Source of the DNA: an uncultured Prevotellaceae bacterium
Lineage (GTDB): Bacteria; Bacteroidota; Bacteroidia; Bacteroidales; Bacteroidaceae
Direction of reading: 5' to 3'
Assembly (NCBI GenBank): GCA_902771785.1
Contig: CACXYH010000007.1
Coordinates: 1 to 64,000 of the forward strand
DNA length: 64,000 bases
The notes under the pieces were generated by a model, which did no database searches, was not told the DNA's origin, and worked only from the letters and a program-made list of their open reading frames with translations. Numbering within the stretch: position 1 is the first letter of the stretch; each line of letters opens with the position of its first letter. Shown here piece after piece: positions 55,277 to 64,000 of the stretch. The position numbers were made by a program, and so were the translations under genes.

Positions 55277-56196
55277 TTGCATGCAGAAAACAATTCACTG
55301 ACACGCTGCTGGAGCTGGCTCGTCAGGATAAAGATATCATTGCCGTTACTACCGACGCCCGTGGCTCTGTGACGCTGGGCGACTTTGCCGATGCGCTGCC
55401 CGAGCAGTTTGTGGAGTGCGGCATTGCCGAACAAGATGCCGTGGGCATTTCTGCCGGACTGGCTCATAGCGGCAAGAAAGTGTTTTGCTGCGGGCCTGCC
55501 TGCTTCTACGTGGCACGCTCGCTGGAACAGGTGAAGGTCGACCTGGCCTATTCAGAGAACCCCGTCACCATTCTGGGCGTGTCGGGCGGCGTGGCCTATG
55601 GCGCGCTGGGTGCTACCCACCACTCGCTCCACGACATTGCCGTGCTGCGCACGTTTCCCGGCATGACGGTATGCCTGCCCAGCGACTGGCGTGTGACGAA
55701 GAAGCTGGTCAAGATGCTGGTCGACTATGACAAGCCTTGCTACGTTCGTGTGGGGCGTGCTGCCGTGCCCGATGTCTATGCCGACGACAACTTCCAGTTC
55801 CAGGTGGGCAAGGCCATCACCGTGTGCGAAGGCACCGACCTGACTATTGTGGCTACGGGCGAGACCGTCTACCACGCCTGGCAGGCAGCCCTCCAGCTGA
55901 AGGAGCAGGGCGTGCAGGCGCGTGTGCTCGACTGCTCGTGGCTGAAGCCCTTCGACGAGGATGCCATCTGCAAGGCAGCCCGCGAGACGGGACGCATCGT
56001 CACCGTCGAGGAGCACTCGCAGTATGGCGGTCTGGGTGCCATGGTGTGCGAGGTGCTGTCGGAGCATCCTGTGCCCGTGCGCATTCTGGGCATCCCCGAC
56101 GAGAACGTGGTGCACGGCACGAATGCCGAGATTTTCCATCACTACGGACTTGACGCCGAGGGCATTGTCAAGGCCTCACTCTCCTTCCTAAAATAA
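55273..56196 (+). CDS. Transketolase C-terminal subunit
   Basis: 307 aa; pyrimidine-binding and C-terminal domains of a split transketolase. FVECGIAEQDAVGISAGLA carries the conserved Glu that activates the thiamine ring; GATHHSLHDIAVLRTFPGMTVCLPSD and PCYVRVGR are typical. The C-terminal domain has VRILDCSWLKPF-like text (ARVLDCSWLKPFDEDAI) and TVEEHSQYGGLGAMV. Coupled to the N-terminal gene by a 4-bp overlap and 18 bp before the kinase. Confidence 0.92.
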   Translation: MIACRKQFTDTLLELARQDKDIIAVTTDARGSVTLGDFADALPEQFVECGIAEQDAVGISAGLAHSGKKVFCCGPACFYVARSLEQVKVDLAYSENPVTILGVSGGVAYGALGATHHSLHDIAVLRTFPGMTVCLPSDWRVTKKLVKMLVDYDKPCYVRVGRAAVPDVYADDNFQFQVGKAITVCEGTDLTIVATGETVYHAWQAALQLKEQGVQARVLDCSWLKPFDEDAICKAARETGRIVTVEEHSQYGGLGAMVCEVLSEHPVPVRILGIPDENVVHGTNAEIFHHYGLDAEGIVKASLSFLK

Positions 56197-56214
56197 GCCC
56201 CACGACATACGCAC

Positions 56215-57699
56215 ATGAACTATATCATCGCAATAGACCAAAGCACGTCGTCGACGAAGGCCATGCTGTTCGACGAGCAGTGCAAGATGCTGGGACGCTG
56301 CAACGTAGACCACCAGCAGTACTATCCGCAGCAGGGCTGGGTGGAGCACGATGCCGAGGAGATTTACCGAAACATGGTCGAGGCTATCAGGGGGCTGCTG
56401 AGCAACTTCAAGCCCTCGGCCCCTGGCACTCATAGCTTCTCGCTCGCCCTGACCAACCAGCGCGAGACTGCCGTGGTGTGGAGCAAGACCACGGGCAAGC
56501 CCATTGCACGGGCTGTGGTGTGGCAGGACACGCGCGGTGCCCAGCTGTGCCACGAGCTGCGCGAGCGGGGCATGACCCGGATGGTGCAGGAGAAGAGCGG
56601 ACTGCTCATCGACCCCAACTTCTCGGCTTCTGGCGTGAAATGGCTGCTCGACAACGTGGAGGGAGCCCGCCAGCAGGCTGAGCAGGGCGAACTGCTCATG
56701 GGAACGATAGACTGCTGGCTGGTGTGGAAACTGACGGGCGGCAAGACCTTTGCCACCGACACTACCAACGCTTCGCGCACGATGCTCTTCAACATTCACA
56801 CCATGCAGTGGGACGACGACCTGCTGCGCCTCTTCACCATACCCCGGCAGATGCTGCCCGAGGTGCTGCCCTGCGATGCCGTCTACGGCGAGACCACCGT
56901 CGAGGGGCTCTTTGCCGAGCCCATTCTGATTGCGGGCGTACTGGGCGATTCTCACGGGGCGCTGGTGGGCCAGATGTGCTTCACGAAGGGTTCGGGCAAG
57001 GTGACCTACGGCACTGGCTCGAGCGTGATGGTCAACATAGGCGAGCAGGCGCAGGCAGCCCCTGAGGGACTGGTGACCAGCGTGGGCTTCTCGGCCCTGG
57101 GCAAGCACTTCTATGGCTATGAGGGCAACATCTACAGCACGGGAGCCACGCTGAAATGGCTCTGCGACCAGCTGCAGCTCATCGGGCATCCCGGCGAGAT
57201 AGAGGCAGAGGCTACGAAGGTGGCCGACAACGGAGGCGTCTATGTGGTGCCGGCCTTCTCGGGCCTGGGAGCACCGTGGTGGAAGCCCGATGCCAAGGCA
57301 GGCATCGTGGGCATGACGTTTGCCACCACCCGCGCCCACGTGCTGCGTGCTGCGCTGGAGTCGATAGCCTATCAGATTAAGGACTTGATAGACGTGATGG
57401 CCCGTACCACGGGCGGACGTCTGCAGGAAATCTGTGCCGACGGCGGCCCCACGAAGAACAAGTTCCTCATGCAGTTCCAGGCCGACCTGCTGGGCACGCC
57501 CGTCGTGTGTACCGAGGTGGAGGACGCCTCGGCGCTGGGTGCCGTCATCATGAACGGCTTTGCCCGCAAGGTGTGGCAGTCGTTCGACGAGGTAGCCCCG
57601 CTGCGCAAGGTGACGCAGGTCATCAAGCCTCAGCCCGACGCCAGCATCCCCACCCTCTACGCCGGATGGCGCAAGGCAGTGAACCAACTACTGAAATAG
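56215..57699 (+). CDS. FGGY carbohydrate kinase, glycerol-kinase-like with altered pocket
   Basis: 494 aa. Strong overall resemblance to GlpK: DQSTSSTKAMLFD, LALTNQRETAVVW, VVWQDTR, YGTGSS, and FSGLGAPWWKPDAKAGIVGMTFATTRAHVLRAALESIAYQIKDLIDVM. Alignment by eye keeps E. coli GlpK numbering without gaps: Arg83, Glu84, Trp103 and Asp245 are present, but Tyr135 is Asn and Phe270 is Ser, so the glycerol pocket has changed. With transketolase and an aldose-isomerase-like neighbour, the substrate is probably a ketose such as xylulose or apulose rather than glycerol. Confidence 0.85.
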   Translation: MNYIIAIDQSTSSTKAMLFDEQCKMLGRCNVDHQQYYPQQGWVEHDAEEIYRNMVEAIRGLLSNFKPSAPGTHSFSLALTNQRETAVVWSKTTGKPIARAVVWQDTRGAQLCHELRERGMTRMVQEKSGLLIDPNFSASGVKWLLDNVEGARQQAEQGELLMGTIDCWLVWKLTGGKTFATDTTNASRTMLFNIHTMQWDDDLLRLFTIPRQMLPEVLPCDAVYGETTVEGLFAEPILIAGVLGDSHGALVGQMCFTKGSGKVTYGTGSSVMVNIGEQAQAAPEGLVTSVGFSALGKHFYGYEGNIYSTGATLKWLCDQLQLIGHPGEIEAEATKVADNGGVYVVPAFSGLGAPWWKPDAKAGIVGMTFATTRAHVLRAALESIAYQIKDLIDVMARTTGGRLQEICADGGPTKNKFLMQFQADLLGTPVVCTEVEDASALGAVIMNGFARKVWQSFDEVAPLRKVTQVIKPQPDASIPTLYAGWRKAVNQLLK

Positions 57700-57728
57700 A
57701 GCAAAAAACCTAACAAATACTTAAGACA

Positions 57729-59150
57729 ATGAGAAACGGAAAGACTTGCTTTGGCGTGATTATCGGAACGCGCGCCTACTTTAACTCTGAGCTTGCCCGC
57801 GACGTGCGCAAGCAGTTGCTGAAGACCCTCGACGACGAGGGCTACGAATACGTCATCCTGCCCGAAGATGCAACGCCCACGGGCAGTAGTAGCATAGAAA
57901 CCCGCGAAGACGGACTGAAGGTGGCACGGCAGTTCCGCGACCACCGCGACGAGATTGACGGCATCATCGTGTCGCTGCCCAACTTCGGCTTCGAGATTGG
58001 CATCATCAACGCCATCAACGATGCTGAGCTCAACGTGCCCATCCTGGTGCAGGCCTGCGACGACGAGAACGACAAGGTGGACCTGGACTCGCGACGCGAC
58101 GCCTTCTGCGGAAAGATTTCCGTGTGCAACAACCTCTACCAGTATGGCATTCCCTTCACCGACACCACGCTCCACACCTACAGCATCTACGACCCGCTGC
58201 TGGCCAAAGACCTGAACCGCTTTGCCGCCATCTGCCGCGTGGTGAACGGACTGCGCCACTGCCGTCTGGGCCAGATAGGCACGCGCCCGCTGGGCTTCAA
58301 CACCTGCCGCGCCAGCGAGAAGCTGCTGCAGCGCTCGGGCATCACCGTGGTGCCTGCCGACCTGAGCGAGATTTTGTTTGCCGCAAAGAAGATAAAGGAC
58401 GACGACCCGCGCTTCGTAGAGATGTGCCAGCGCACGTGCAACTATGCCGAAGTGCCCGAGGAGCGCAAGGACAAGCTGGCGCTCTCGGCCAAGTTCGGAG
58501 TGGCTGTCGAGGAGTGGATTGAGAGGAACAACGTGCAGGCAGTAGCCATCCAGTGCTGGGACTCGCTGGAGATGAACTATGGCTGCGCACCCTGCGTGAC
58601 GATGTCGATGCTGGGCGACAAGCTCATTCCCGCTGCCTGCGAGACCGACCTGGCCGGTGCCGTGTCGATGTATGCCCTGACGCTGGCCTCGCAGAAGGCT
58701 TCGGCGCTGCTCGACTGGAACAACAACTTTGCCGAAGACCGCAACAAGTGCGTGTGCACCCACTGCGGCAACTATCCCAAGTCGTTCGTGCAGGGCAATC
58801 TGAAGCTCAACAGCCTCGGTGTGCTGGGACGCACGCTGGGCAAGGTAGACACCTTCGGAGCCGTCTATGCCAAGGTGTCGGCAGGCGACTTCACCTTCTT
58901 CCGCATCTCTACCGACGACCCGAAGGGCTGCATCAAGGCCTATCTGGGCAAGGGCATGATTACCGACGACCCGTACGGAATGGACGGATGCATCGCCGTT
59001 ACGAAGGTAGACAACCTGCAGAAGCTGATGAAATACATCTGCAAGAACGGATTCGAGCACCACGTAGCTATGGTGCGCACCGACGTGGTAGACATCCTGC
59101 AGGAGGCTGTAGAAACCTATCTGGGCTGGAATCTCTACGTACACGAGTAA
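57729..59150 (+). CDS. L-fucose/L-arabinose isomerase-family protein
   Basis: 473 aa. The three-domain fucose-isomerase-like fold is indicated by FGVIIGTRAYFN at the start, IDGIIVSLPNFGFEIGI, then IQCWDSLEMNYGCAPCVTMSMLGDKLIPAACETDLAGAVSMYAL with metal-ligand Glu/Asp, and CVCTHCGNYPKSF. This subgroup is distant from true FucI (about 590 aa). It likely interconverts an aldose and a ketose for the kinase next door. It ends the cassette, 29 bp after the kinase, and is followed by a terminator. Substrate not readable; D-apiose or another pentose is my guess. Confidence 0.82.
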   Translation: MRNGKTCFGVIIGTRAYFNSELARDVRKQLLKTLDDEGYEYVILPEDATPTGSSSIETREDGLKVARQFRDHRDEIDGIIVSLPNFGFEIGIINAINDAELNVPILVQACDDENDKVDLDSRRDAFCGKISVCNNLYQYGIPFTDTTLHTYSIYDPLLAKDLNRFAAICRVVNGLRHCRLGQIGTRPLGFNTCRASEKLLQRSGITVVPADLSEILFAAKKIKDDDPRFVEMCQRTCNYAEVPEERKDKLALSAKFGVAVEEWIERNNVQAVAIQCWDSLEMNYGCAPCVTMSMLGDKLIPAACETDLAGAVSMYALTLASQKASALLDWNNNFAEDRNKCVCTHCGNYPKSFVQGNLKLNSLGVLGRTLGKVDTFGAVYAKVSAGDFTFFRISTDDPKGCIKAYLGKGMITDDPYGMDGCIAVTKVDNLQKLMKYICKNGFEHHVAMVRTDVVDILQEAVETYLGWNLYVHE

Positions 59151-59172
59151 GCCAAGCTACGGCAGCACAACA

Positions 59173-59217
59173 TCCCCGCAAGCCCCTCACACAGGGAGCT
59201 GCGGGGATTGCTTTTTT
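59173..59217 (+). terminator. Terminator after the sugar cassette
   Basis: 8-bp stem TCCCCGCA (59173-59180) with TGCGGGGA (59200-59207), a further inner CCC/GGG pair, then TTGCTTTTTT. Confidence 0.75.
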
Positions 59218-59241
59218 CAAGAAACGGCACCTATCCAACCG

Positions 59242-59351
59242 ATTCACGGCACTAATCCAACCGATTAGCGGCACCAATCCATCCGATTTACGGCACAAAT
59301 CCACCCGATTTACGGCACAAATCCAACCGATTAGCTCCGCCAATCCACATG
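59242..59351. repeat. 22-bp-period hairpin array C
   Basis: Stem words start at 59242, 59264, 59286, 59308 and 59330, exactly 22 bp apart. Plus-strand units are ATTCA-CGGCA-CTAAT, ATTAG-CGGCA-CCAAT, ATTTA-CGGCA-CAAAT twice and ATTAG-CTCCG-CCAAT. The 7-nt linkers are CCAACCG, CCATCCG, CCACCCG, CCAACCG. Read on the minus strand, four of five stems pair fully if G:U is allowed, and the loop reads TGCCG as in array A. Confidence 0.85.
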
Positions 59352-59400
59352 AAAGACGGCAACAAAAGCAAGCGTTTCTTCAGAACGAGACCACGTAAAG

Positions 59401-59618
59401 CAGAAAAGCAGAAAAGCGGAAAGTAGACATAAAGCCTTTTTGAAGGCGACATTGGCGCAGAAATAGTAGCACGTAAGTGTTAATTTTTATTATTATATAT
59501 ATATTATTATTAATATATTATATATATATTATATAAGGTATATATGTCTACCTTATATATCGCGCGAATGTCGGTCTAAAATAGCTTAATGTCTACTTTC
59601 CGCTTTTCCGCTTTTCTG
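59401..59618. mobile_element. MITE-like element with 30-bp terminal inverted repeats
   Basis: Positions 59401-59430 and 59589-59618 are inverted repeats matching at 29 of 30 bases; each contains GAAAAGCGGAAAGTAGACAT or its complement. The 158-bp interior is very AT-rich with long TA runs and holds a third ATGTCTAC at 59544-59551. There is no coding sequence, and no clear target-site duplication was seen. It could be a non-autonomous transposon or a structured RNA/DNA element. Confidence 0.5.
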
Positions 59619-59649
59619 TCTTCGCGACTGATGCTGCTGTAGAAAGACA

Positions 59650-60033
59650 TCAATAGTCGCCCTCTCCGAACTCAGCCTGGAAGAGAATGACCTCAGGATT
59701 CTTCTGCGAGCGATACACGTAGCGGAAGCGGTAGCCGGCATCCTTGTAGGCCTTGAGCGCTGTGGCGTTCTTCATGTTGGCGCGCAGCTCGTCGTACATG
59801 GCGGCGCTGTCGTGTGCCGTAGTGTCCATGAGCCCCATGAAGCGATAGTCGTAGCAGAAGGTGCGCGTCTGCGCGTCGAAGGTCATGCTGTCAATCACGA
59901 TGTAGTCGCTGAGCTGTGCCGGGCAGTTCTTCTCCGTATAGGCCCGCGCCTCGCGGGCAGCACGCTCTTCAAGCGTTTCCTGGCAGGCCGAAACGAGCAC
60001 GAGGGCCAGGAGTAAAATGGCAAACTTTCGCAT
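59650..60033 (-). CDS. Small lipoprotein of unknown function
   Basis: 127 aa. Signal peptide MRKFAILLLALVLVSAC with lipobox, then a helical charged stretch (EERAAREARAYTEKNCP) and an alpha/beta domain with FCYDYRFMGLMD and AGYRFRYVYRSQKNPEVILFQAEF. Two further Cys residues (in NCPAQ and TFCYD) might form a disulphide. Own promoter, divergent from lepA. No family recognised. Confidence 0.7.
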   Translation of the reverse strand: MRKFAILLLALVLVSACQETLEERAAREARAYTEKNCPAQLSDYIVIDSMTFDAQTRTFCYDYRFMGLMDTTAHDSAAMYDELRANMKNATALKAYKDAGYRFRYVYRSQKNPEVILFQAEFGEGDY

Positions 60034-60053
60034 ATCTATTCTTTTTTTGCGTA

Positions 60054-60061
60054 CAAAGGTA
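60054..60061 (-). promoter_or_regulatory. -7 promoter box of the small lipoprotein gene
   Basis: Reads TACCTTTG on the minus strand, 20 bp upstream of the ATG. Divergent from the lepA box, 41 bp away; the space between is flanked by symmetric A- and T-tracts. Confidence 0.75.
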
Positions 60062-60102
60062 CAAAAAAAAGCTAAAACAGCAATAATTCCGCATTTTTTT
60101 TG

Positions 60103-60110
60103 TACCTTTG
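60103..60110 (+). promoter_or_regulatory. -7 promoter box of lepA
   Basis: TACCTTTG followed by CA, 25 bp upstream of the lepA ATG at 60136; it rules out the in-frame ATG at 60100. Confidence 0.8.
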
Positions 60111-60135
60111 CACCTTAAAAAGCAAGAACTACCCA

Positions 60136-61917
<1,782 letters not shown>

Positions 61918-61934
61918 TAACCATTGTAATAGTT

Positions 61935-62537
61935 ATGCCAAACCTAAGTTTAACAACACGCGACGTGGCCCGCGAACTGGCCCGCAGATACAGTACAATG
62001 ACCCACGACGAGCTCGACATCCTCGAGAGCGTGCTCGTGCCCATGAGATTTGCCAAAAACGAAGTAATCCTGAGCGAAGGAGAAGTGGCACGCAACATCT
62101 ACTGGGTGCAGAAAGGACTCGTCAGGCAGTTCTACCACAAAAACGGAAAGGAACTCACCGAATACATGGCAGCCGAGAACAGCATCGTCATGTGCATCGA
62201 GAGCCTCTTCAAAGAAGAACCCTCACACCTGCAGATACACGCACTCGAACCCACCCTGCTCTACGCCATGTCGAAAGCCGAGCTCGAGGCAGTAGCCATG
62301 CGAAGCGTCAACATACAAATACTCTACCGAAAAATACTCGAAGAGTCGCTCATCATCAGCCAGCGACGAGCCGACATGCTGCGCTTCGAAAGCGCACAAG
62401 ACCGCTACCAGAAGCTCATGAAGCGAGCACCACAACTCGTGCTGCGAGCACCACTCGTCTACATTGCCAGCTACCTGCAGATGACACCCGAGACGCTCAG
62501 CCGCGTGCGCAACGCCCTCACCGCCGACGAACAATAA
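61935..62537 (+). CDS. Crp/Fnr-family transcriptional regulator
   Basis: 200 aa. The cyclic-nucleotide-binding-like beta roll spans about 30-125 (FAKNEVILSEGEVARNIYWVQKGLVRQFYHKNGKELTEYMAAENS), followed by the dimer helix and a C-terminal helix-turn-helix (RAPLVYIASYLQMTPETLSRVRNAL). The Arg/Glu phosphate-binding motif of true cAMP sites is not evident and there is no Cys cluster, so the ligand is unknown. The start at MPNLSLTTRDVARELA is favoured; the long frame upstream is an out-of-frame shadow of lepA. Confidence 0.9.
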   Translation: MPNLSLTTRDVARELARRYSTMTHDELDILESVLVPMRFAKNEVILSEGEVARNIYWVQKGLVRQFYHKNGKELTEYMAAENSIVMCIESLFKEEPSHLQIHALEPTLLYAMSKAELEAVAMRSVNIQILYRKILEESLIISQRRADMLRFESAQDRYQKLMKRAPQLVLRAPLVYIASYLQMTPETLSRVRNALTADEQ

Positions 62538-62555
62538 GCCGAGAACTGCAACCCC

Positions 62556-62726
62556 TCAATAACGGCTCTCCCGCTTCAGCTGCCAAACATGCAGCACCCC
62601 CCCAACAATAATCAGCAGAAGCGGAACCAGCAGCAGCAGGTTGATAAACGTCAGACGCACCAGCTTCAGGCCCACAAGCATGAGCACACCCACCACAATC
62701 AGCGTCAAACCAAGGTATTTCTTCAT
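62556..62726 (-). CDS. Small hydrophobic membrane protein
   Basis: 56 aa, starting MKKYLGLTLIVVGVLMLVGL with two membrane helices (about 6-21 and 26-45) and a basic tail ending KRESRY. Its own promoter box is at 62748-62755, 21 bp upstream. The K-K...LG-x-x-L-I-x-x-G pattern resembles small two-helix membrane proteins common in Bacteroidetes. It converges on the Crp/Fnr gene with an 18-bp gap. Function unknown. Confidence 0.7.
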   Translation of the reverse strand: MKKYLGLTLIVVGVLMLVGLKLVRLTFINLLLLVPLLLIIVGGVLHVWQLKRESRY

Positions 62727-62747
62727 ATAATACGTTAAATTTTACTG

Positions 62748-62755
62748 CAAAAGTA
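62748..62755 (-). promoter_or_regulatory. -7 promoter box of the small membrane protein gene
   Basis: Reads TACTTTTG on the minus strand. Divergent from the rpsF box, 43 bp away. Confidence 0.65.
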
Positions 62756-62798
62756 CAAATAAATACGAATTAAGCACCACGAATTATGAAATATTTTG

Positions 62799-62806
62799 TA
62801 CCTTTG
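62799..62806 (+). promoter_or_regulatory. -7 promoter box of rpsF-rpsR-rplI
   Basis: TACCTTTG followed by CA, 46 bp upstream of the rpsF ATG. Confidence 0.8.
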
Positions 62807-62852
62807 CACCCGCAAATTGAAAAAATAACATTTATTAATTCTAAAAAGTAGT

Positions 62853-63200
62853 ATGAATCAGTACGAAACCGTTTTCATTTTAACTCCCGTTTTGTCTGAC
62901 GAACAGACAAAGGAAACGGTCGCTAAGTTCAAGAAAGTGCTCACCGACAAGGGCGCCGAGATTGTGAACGAAGAGGCCTGGGGATTGAAGAAACTGGCTT
63001 ACCAGATTGAGAAGAAGACCTCAGGGTTCTACTTCCTCATGGAGTTCAAGGCTGAGCCGGAAGTGATCAAAACACTGGAAACCTCTTTCCGTCGCGACGA
63101 GAAAGTCATCCGTTTCCAGACCGTGAAGCTCGACAAGTATGCCGCAGAGTATGCTGAGAAGCGTCGCAAGAAGTATGCAACTAAACAAGAGGAGGCTTAA
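62853..63200 (+). CDS. rpsF: 30S ribosomal protein S6
   Basis: 115 aa. [18 protein letters not shown] is the standard N-terminus, [23 protein letters not shown] the central strands. Binds 16S rRNA together with S18. The Lys-rich tail ([13 protein letters not shown]) is typical. First gene of the S6-S18-L9 operon with its own promoter; S18 follows after 3 bp. Confidence 0.98.
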   Translation: MNQYETVFILTPVLSDEQTKETVAKFKKVLTDKGAEIVNEEAWGLKKLAYQIEKKTSGFYFLMEFKAEPEVIKTLETSFRRDEKVIRFQTVKLDKYAAEYAEKRRKKYATKQEEA

Positions 63201-63203
63201 ACC

Positions 63204-63470
63204 ATGGCAGAACAGAGCGAAATTCGTTATTTGACAGCTCCTTCTATCGACACGAAGAAGAAGAAGTATTGCCGTTTCAAGAAGAGCGGTATCAAGTACA
63301 TCGACTATAAAGACCCCGAGTTCCTGAAGAAGTTCCTGAACGAGCAGGGTAAGATTCTGCCCCGCCGCATCACCGGTACCTCGCTGAAGTACCAGCGCCG
63401 CGTGGCTCAGGCCGTGAAGCGTGCACGCCAGATTGCACTGCTGCCTTACGTAACCGATTTGATGAAGTAA
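63204..63470 (+). CDS. rpsR: 30S ribosomal protein S18
   Basis: 88 aa. [49 protein letters not shown] carries the S18 signature; it pairs with S6 on the small subunit platform. A single Cys remains near the N-terminus (KKYCRF), not the zinc-type C+ form. It lies between rpsF and rplI. Confidence 0.98.
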   Translation: MAEQSEIRYLTAPSIDTKKKKYCRFKKSGIKYIDYKDPEFLKKFLNEQGKILPRRITGTSLKYQRRVAQAVKRARQIALLPYVTDLMK

Positions 63471-63490
63471 TTAAAGAGGAGGACGCAAGA

Positions 63491-64000
63491 ATGGAAATCA
63501 TACTGAAAGAAGACATTATCGGTCTGGGATATAAGAACGATATCGTAAACGTGAAGTCGGGCTACGGACGCAACTACCTCATCCCCCAGGGAAAAGGTGT
63601 CATCGCATCGCCGTCAGCCAAGAAAGTACTTGCCGAGAACCTGAAGCAGCAGGCCCACAAGCTGGCCGCCCTCAAGGCTGCCGCCGAGGAGAAGGGCAAG
63701 GCAATCGAGGGCGTAGCTCTCTGCATTGCCGCCAAGGTGAGCGCTACTGGTCAGCTCTACGGTTCGGTGAACACCGCTACCGTTGCTGAAGAGCTCCAGA
63801 AGCTGGGTCACGACATCGACCGCAAAATCATCACCATGCACGACATCAAGAAGGTGGGCGACTACGTTGCCACCGTTCACTTCCACAAGGAGGTTGCCGT
63901 CGAGATTCCCATCAAGGTCGTAGCCGAGAACGCTCCTGTCGAAGAGGCACCCGTTGCCGAGGCAGCTCCCGTAGCTGAGGAACCCGTAGTCGAGGCTCCC
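63491..64000 (+). CDS. rplI: 50S ribosomal protein L9 (partial, runs off the window)
   Basis: At least 170 aa, still open at the edge. The N-terminal domain MEIILKEDIIGLGYKNDIVNVKSGYGRNYLIPQGKG is standard and the C-terminal domain ends near VEIPIKVVAEN at about residue 147. The normal protein ends there; here an Ala/Pro/Glu/Val repeat tail (APVEEAPVAEAAPVAEEPVVEAP) continues. Third gene of the operon, 20 bp after rpsR. Confidence 0.95.
   Translation, partial: MEIILKEDIIGLGYKNDIVNVKSGYGRNYLIPQGKGVIASPSAKKVLAENLKQQAHKLAALKAAAEEKGKAIEGVALCIAAKVSATGQLYGSVNTATVAEELQKLGHDIDRKIITMHDIKKVGDYVATVHFHKEVAVEIPIKVVAENAPVEEAPVAEAAPVAEEPVVEAP

Noticed and set aside
56215-57699. True glycerol kinase
   Set aside because: Overall similarity is strong, but two glycerol-contact residues are changed and no glycerol facilitator or glpD lies near.
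56188-59144. Two minus-strand open frames of almost 500 codons opposite the kinase and isomerase genes
   Set aside because: Both are shadows of confidently identified plus-strand genes with codon bias that suppresses stops.
54443-59150. Sulfoquinovose (sulfo-transketolase) pathway
   Set aside because: A split transketolase and an isomerase fit, but the pathway needs no FGGY kinase, and no sulfolactaldehyde enzyme or transporter is nearby.
59242-59351. CRISPR array
   Set aside because: The unit is only 22 bp with no unique spacers of about 30 bp, and no cas genes are present in the window.

Overview
The window looks like a chromosomal segment of a Bacteroidales bacterium, most plausibly Prevotellaceae-like (inference from gene content, no tree possible). 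The basis is the repeated Bacteroidetes-type promoter box TAnnTTTG (usually TACCTTTGCA) upstream of many genes, weak Shine-Dalgarno signals, a T9SS-style C-terminal domain, HU-HIG-type DNA-binding proteins and a sodium-pumping decarboxylase. No rRNA, tRNA, CRISPR array, IS transposase or phage gene was seen. Most genes are ordinary housekeeping genes with GC-rich third positions; about 44.7-52.0 kb is visibly more AT-rich.

Layout. 0.2-8.6 kb: HAD phosphatase and malQ (minus), then mltG, glnS, a TPR protein and a DedA protein. 8.7-15 kb: glmS, uxaC, ansA, rubrerythrin and a UDP-GlcNAc 2-epimerase. 15-24.4 kb: carB, an ECF sigma / membrane anti-sigma-like / Spy-like set, an L,D-transpeptidase, a tiny secreted protein that is little more than a T9SS-type tail, RNase Z, a lipocalin-like lipoprotein and mazG. 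24.7-31.8 kb: valS, an AspT-type transporter and three subunits of a sodium-translocating decarboxylase (gamma fused to a lamin-tail domain, biotin carrier, beta). 31.9-38.3 kb: lipoproteins, a large TPR protein, an HU-like regulator and radA. 38.3-41.7 kb: manC-gmd-fcl for GDP-L-fucose. 41.7-44.6 kb: xylBA. 44.7-54.4 kb: an exopolysaccharide cluster (response regulator, phosphoglycosyltransferase, TolC-like protein, Wzz-like protein, polymerase, three GT2 enzymes). 54.4-59.2 kb: a four-gene sugar cassette (split transketolase, FGGY kinase, fucose-isomerase-like enzyme). 60-64 kb: lepA, a Crp/Fnr regulator, a small membrane protein and rpsF-rpsR-rplI.

Working together: manC-gmd-fcl and the exopolysaccharide genes probably supply and assemble a surface polysaccharide that may contain fucose. 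xylAB, uxaC and the transketolase cassette point to growth on plant cell-wall sugars. The cassette order isomerase, kinase, transketolase fits a pentose or branched-pentose (apiose-like) route. Its kinase resembles glycerol kinase but has lost two glycerol-pocket residues.

The most unusual signal lies between genes. Four intergenic regions carry five short arrays that differ in sequence but all repeat every 22 bp, with one small palindrome per unit. In three of them the unit is a 5-bp stem, 5-nt loop, 5-bp stem and 7-nt linker, and paired stem positions change together. Other notable points are a 9-bp tandem repeat inside the valS editing-domain region, a 7-bp tandem repeat between two divergent promoters, a 218-bp element with 30-bp terminal inverted repeats, and five divergent gene pairs whose promoter boxes are all 49-52 bp apart.
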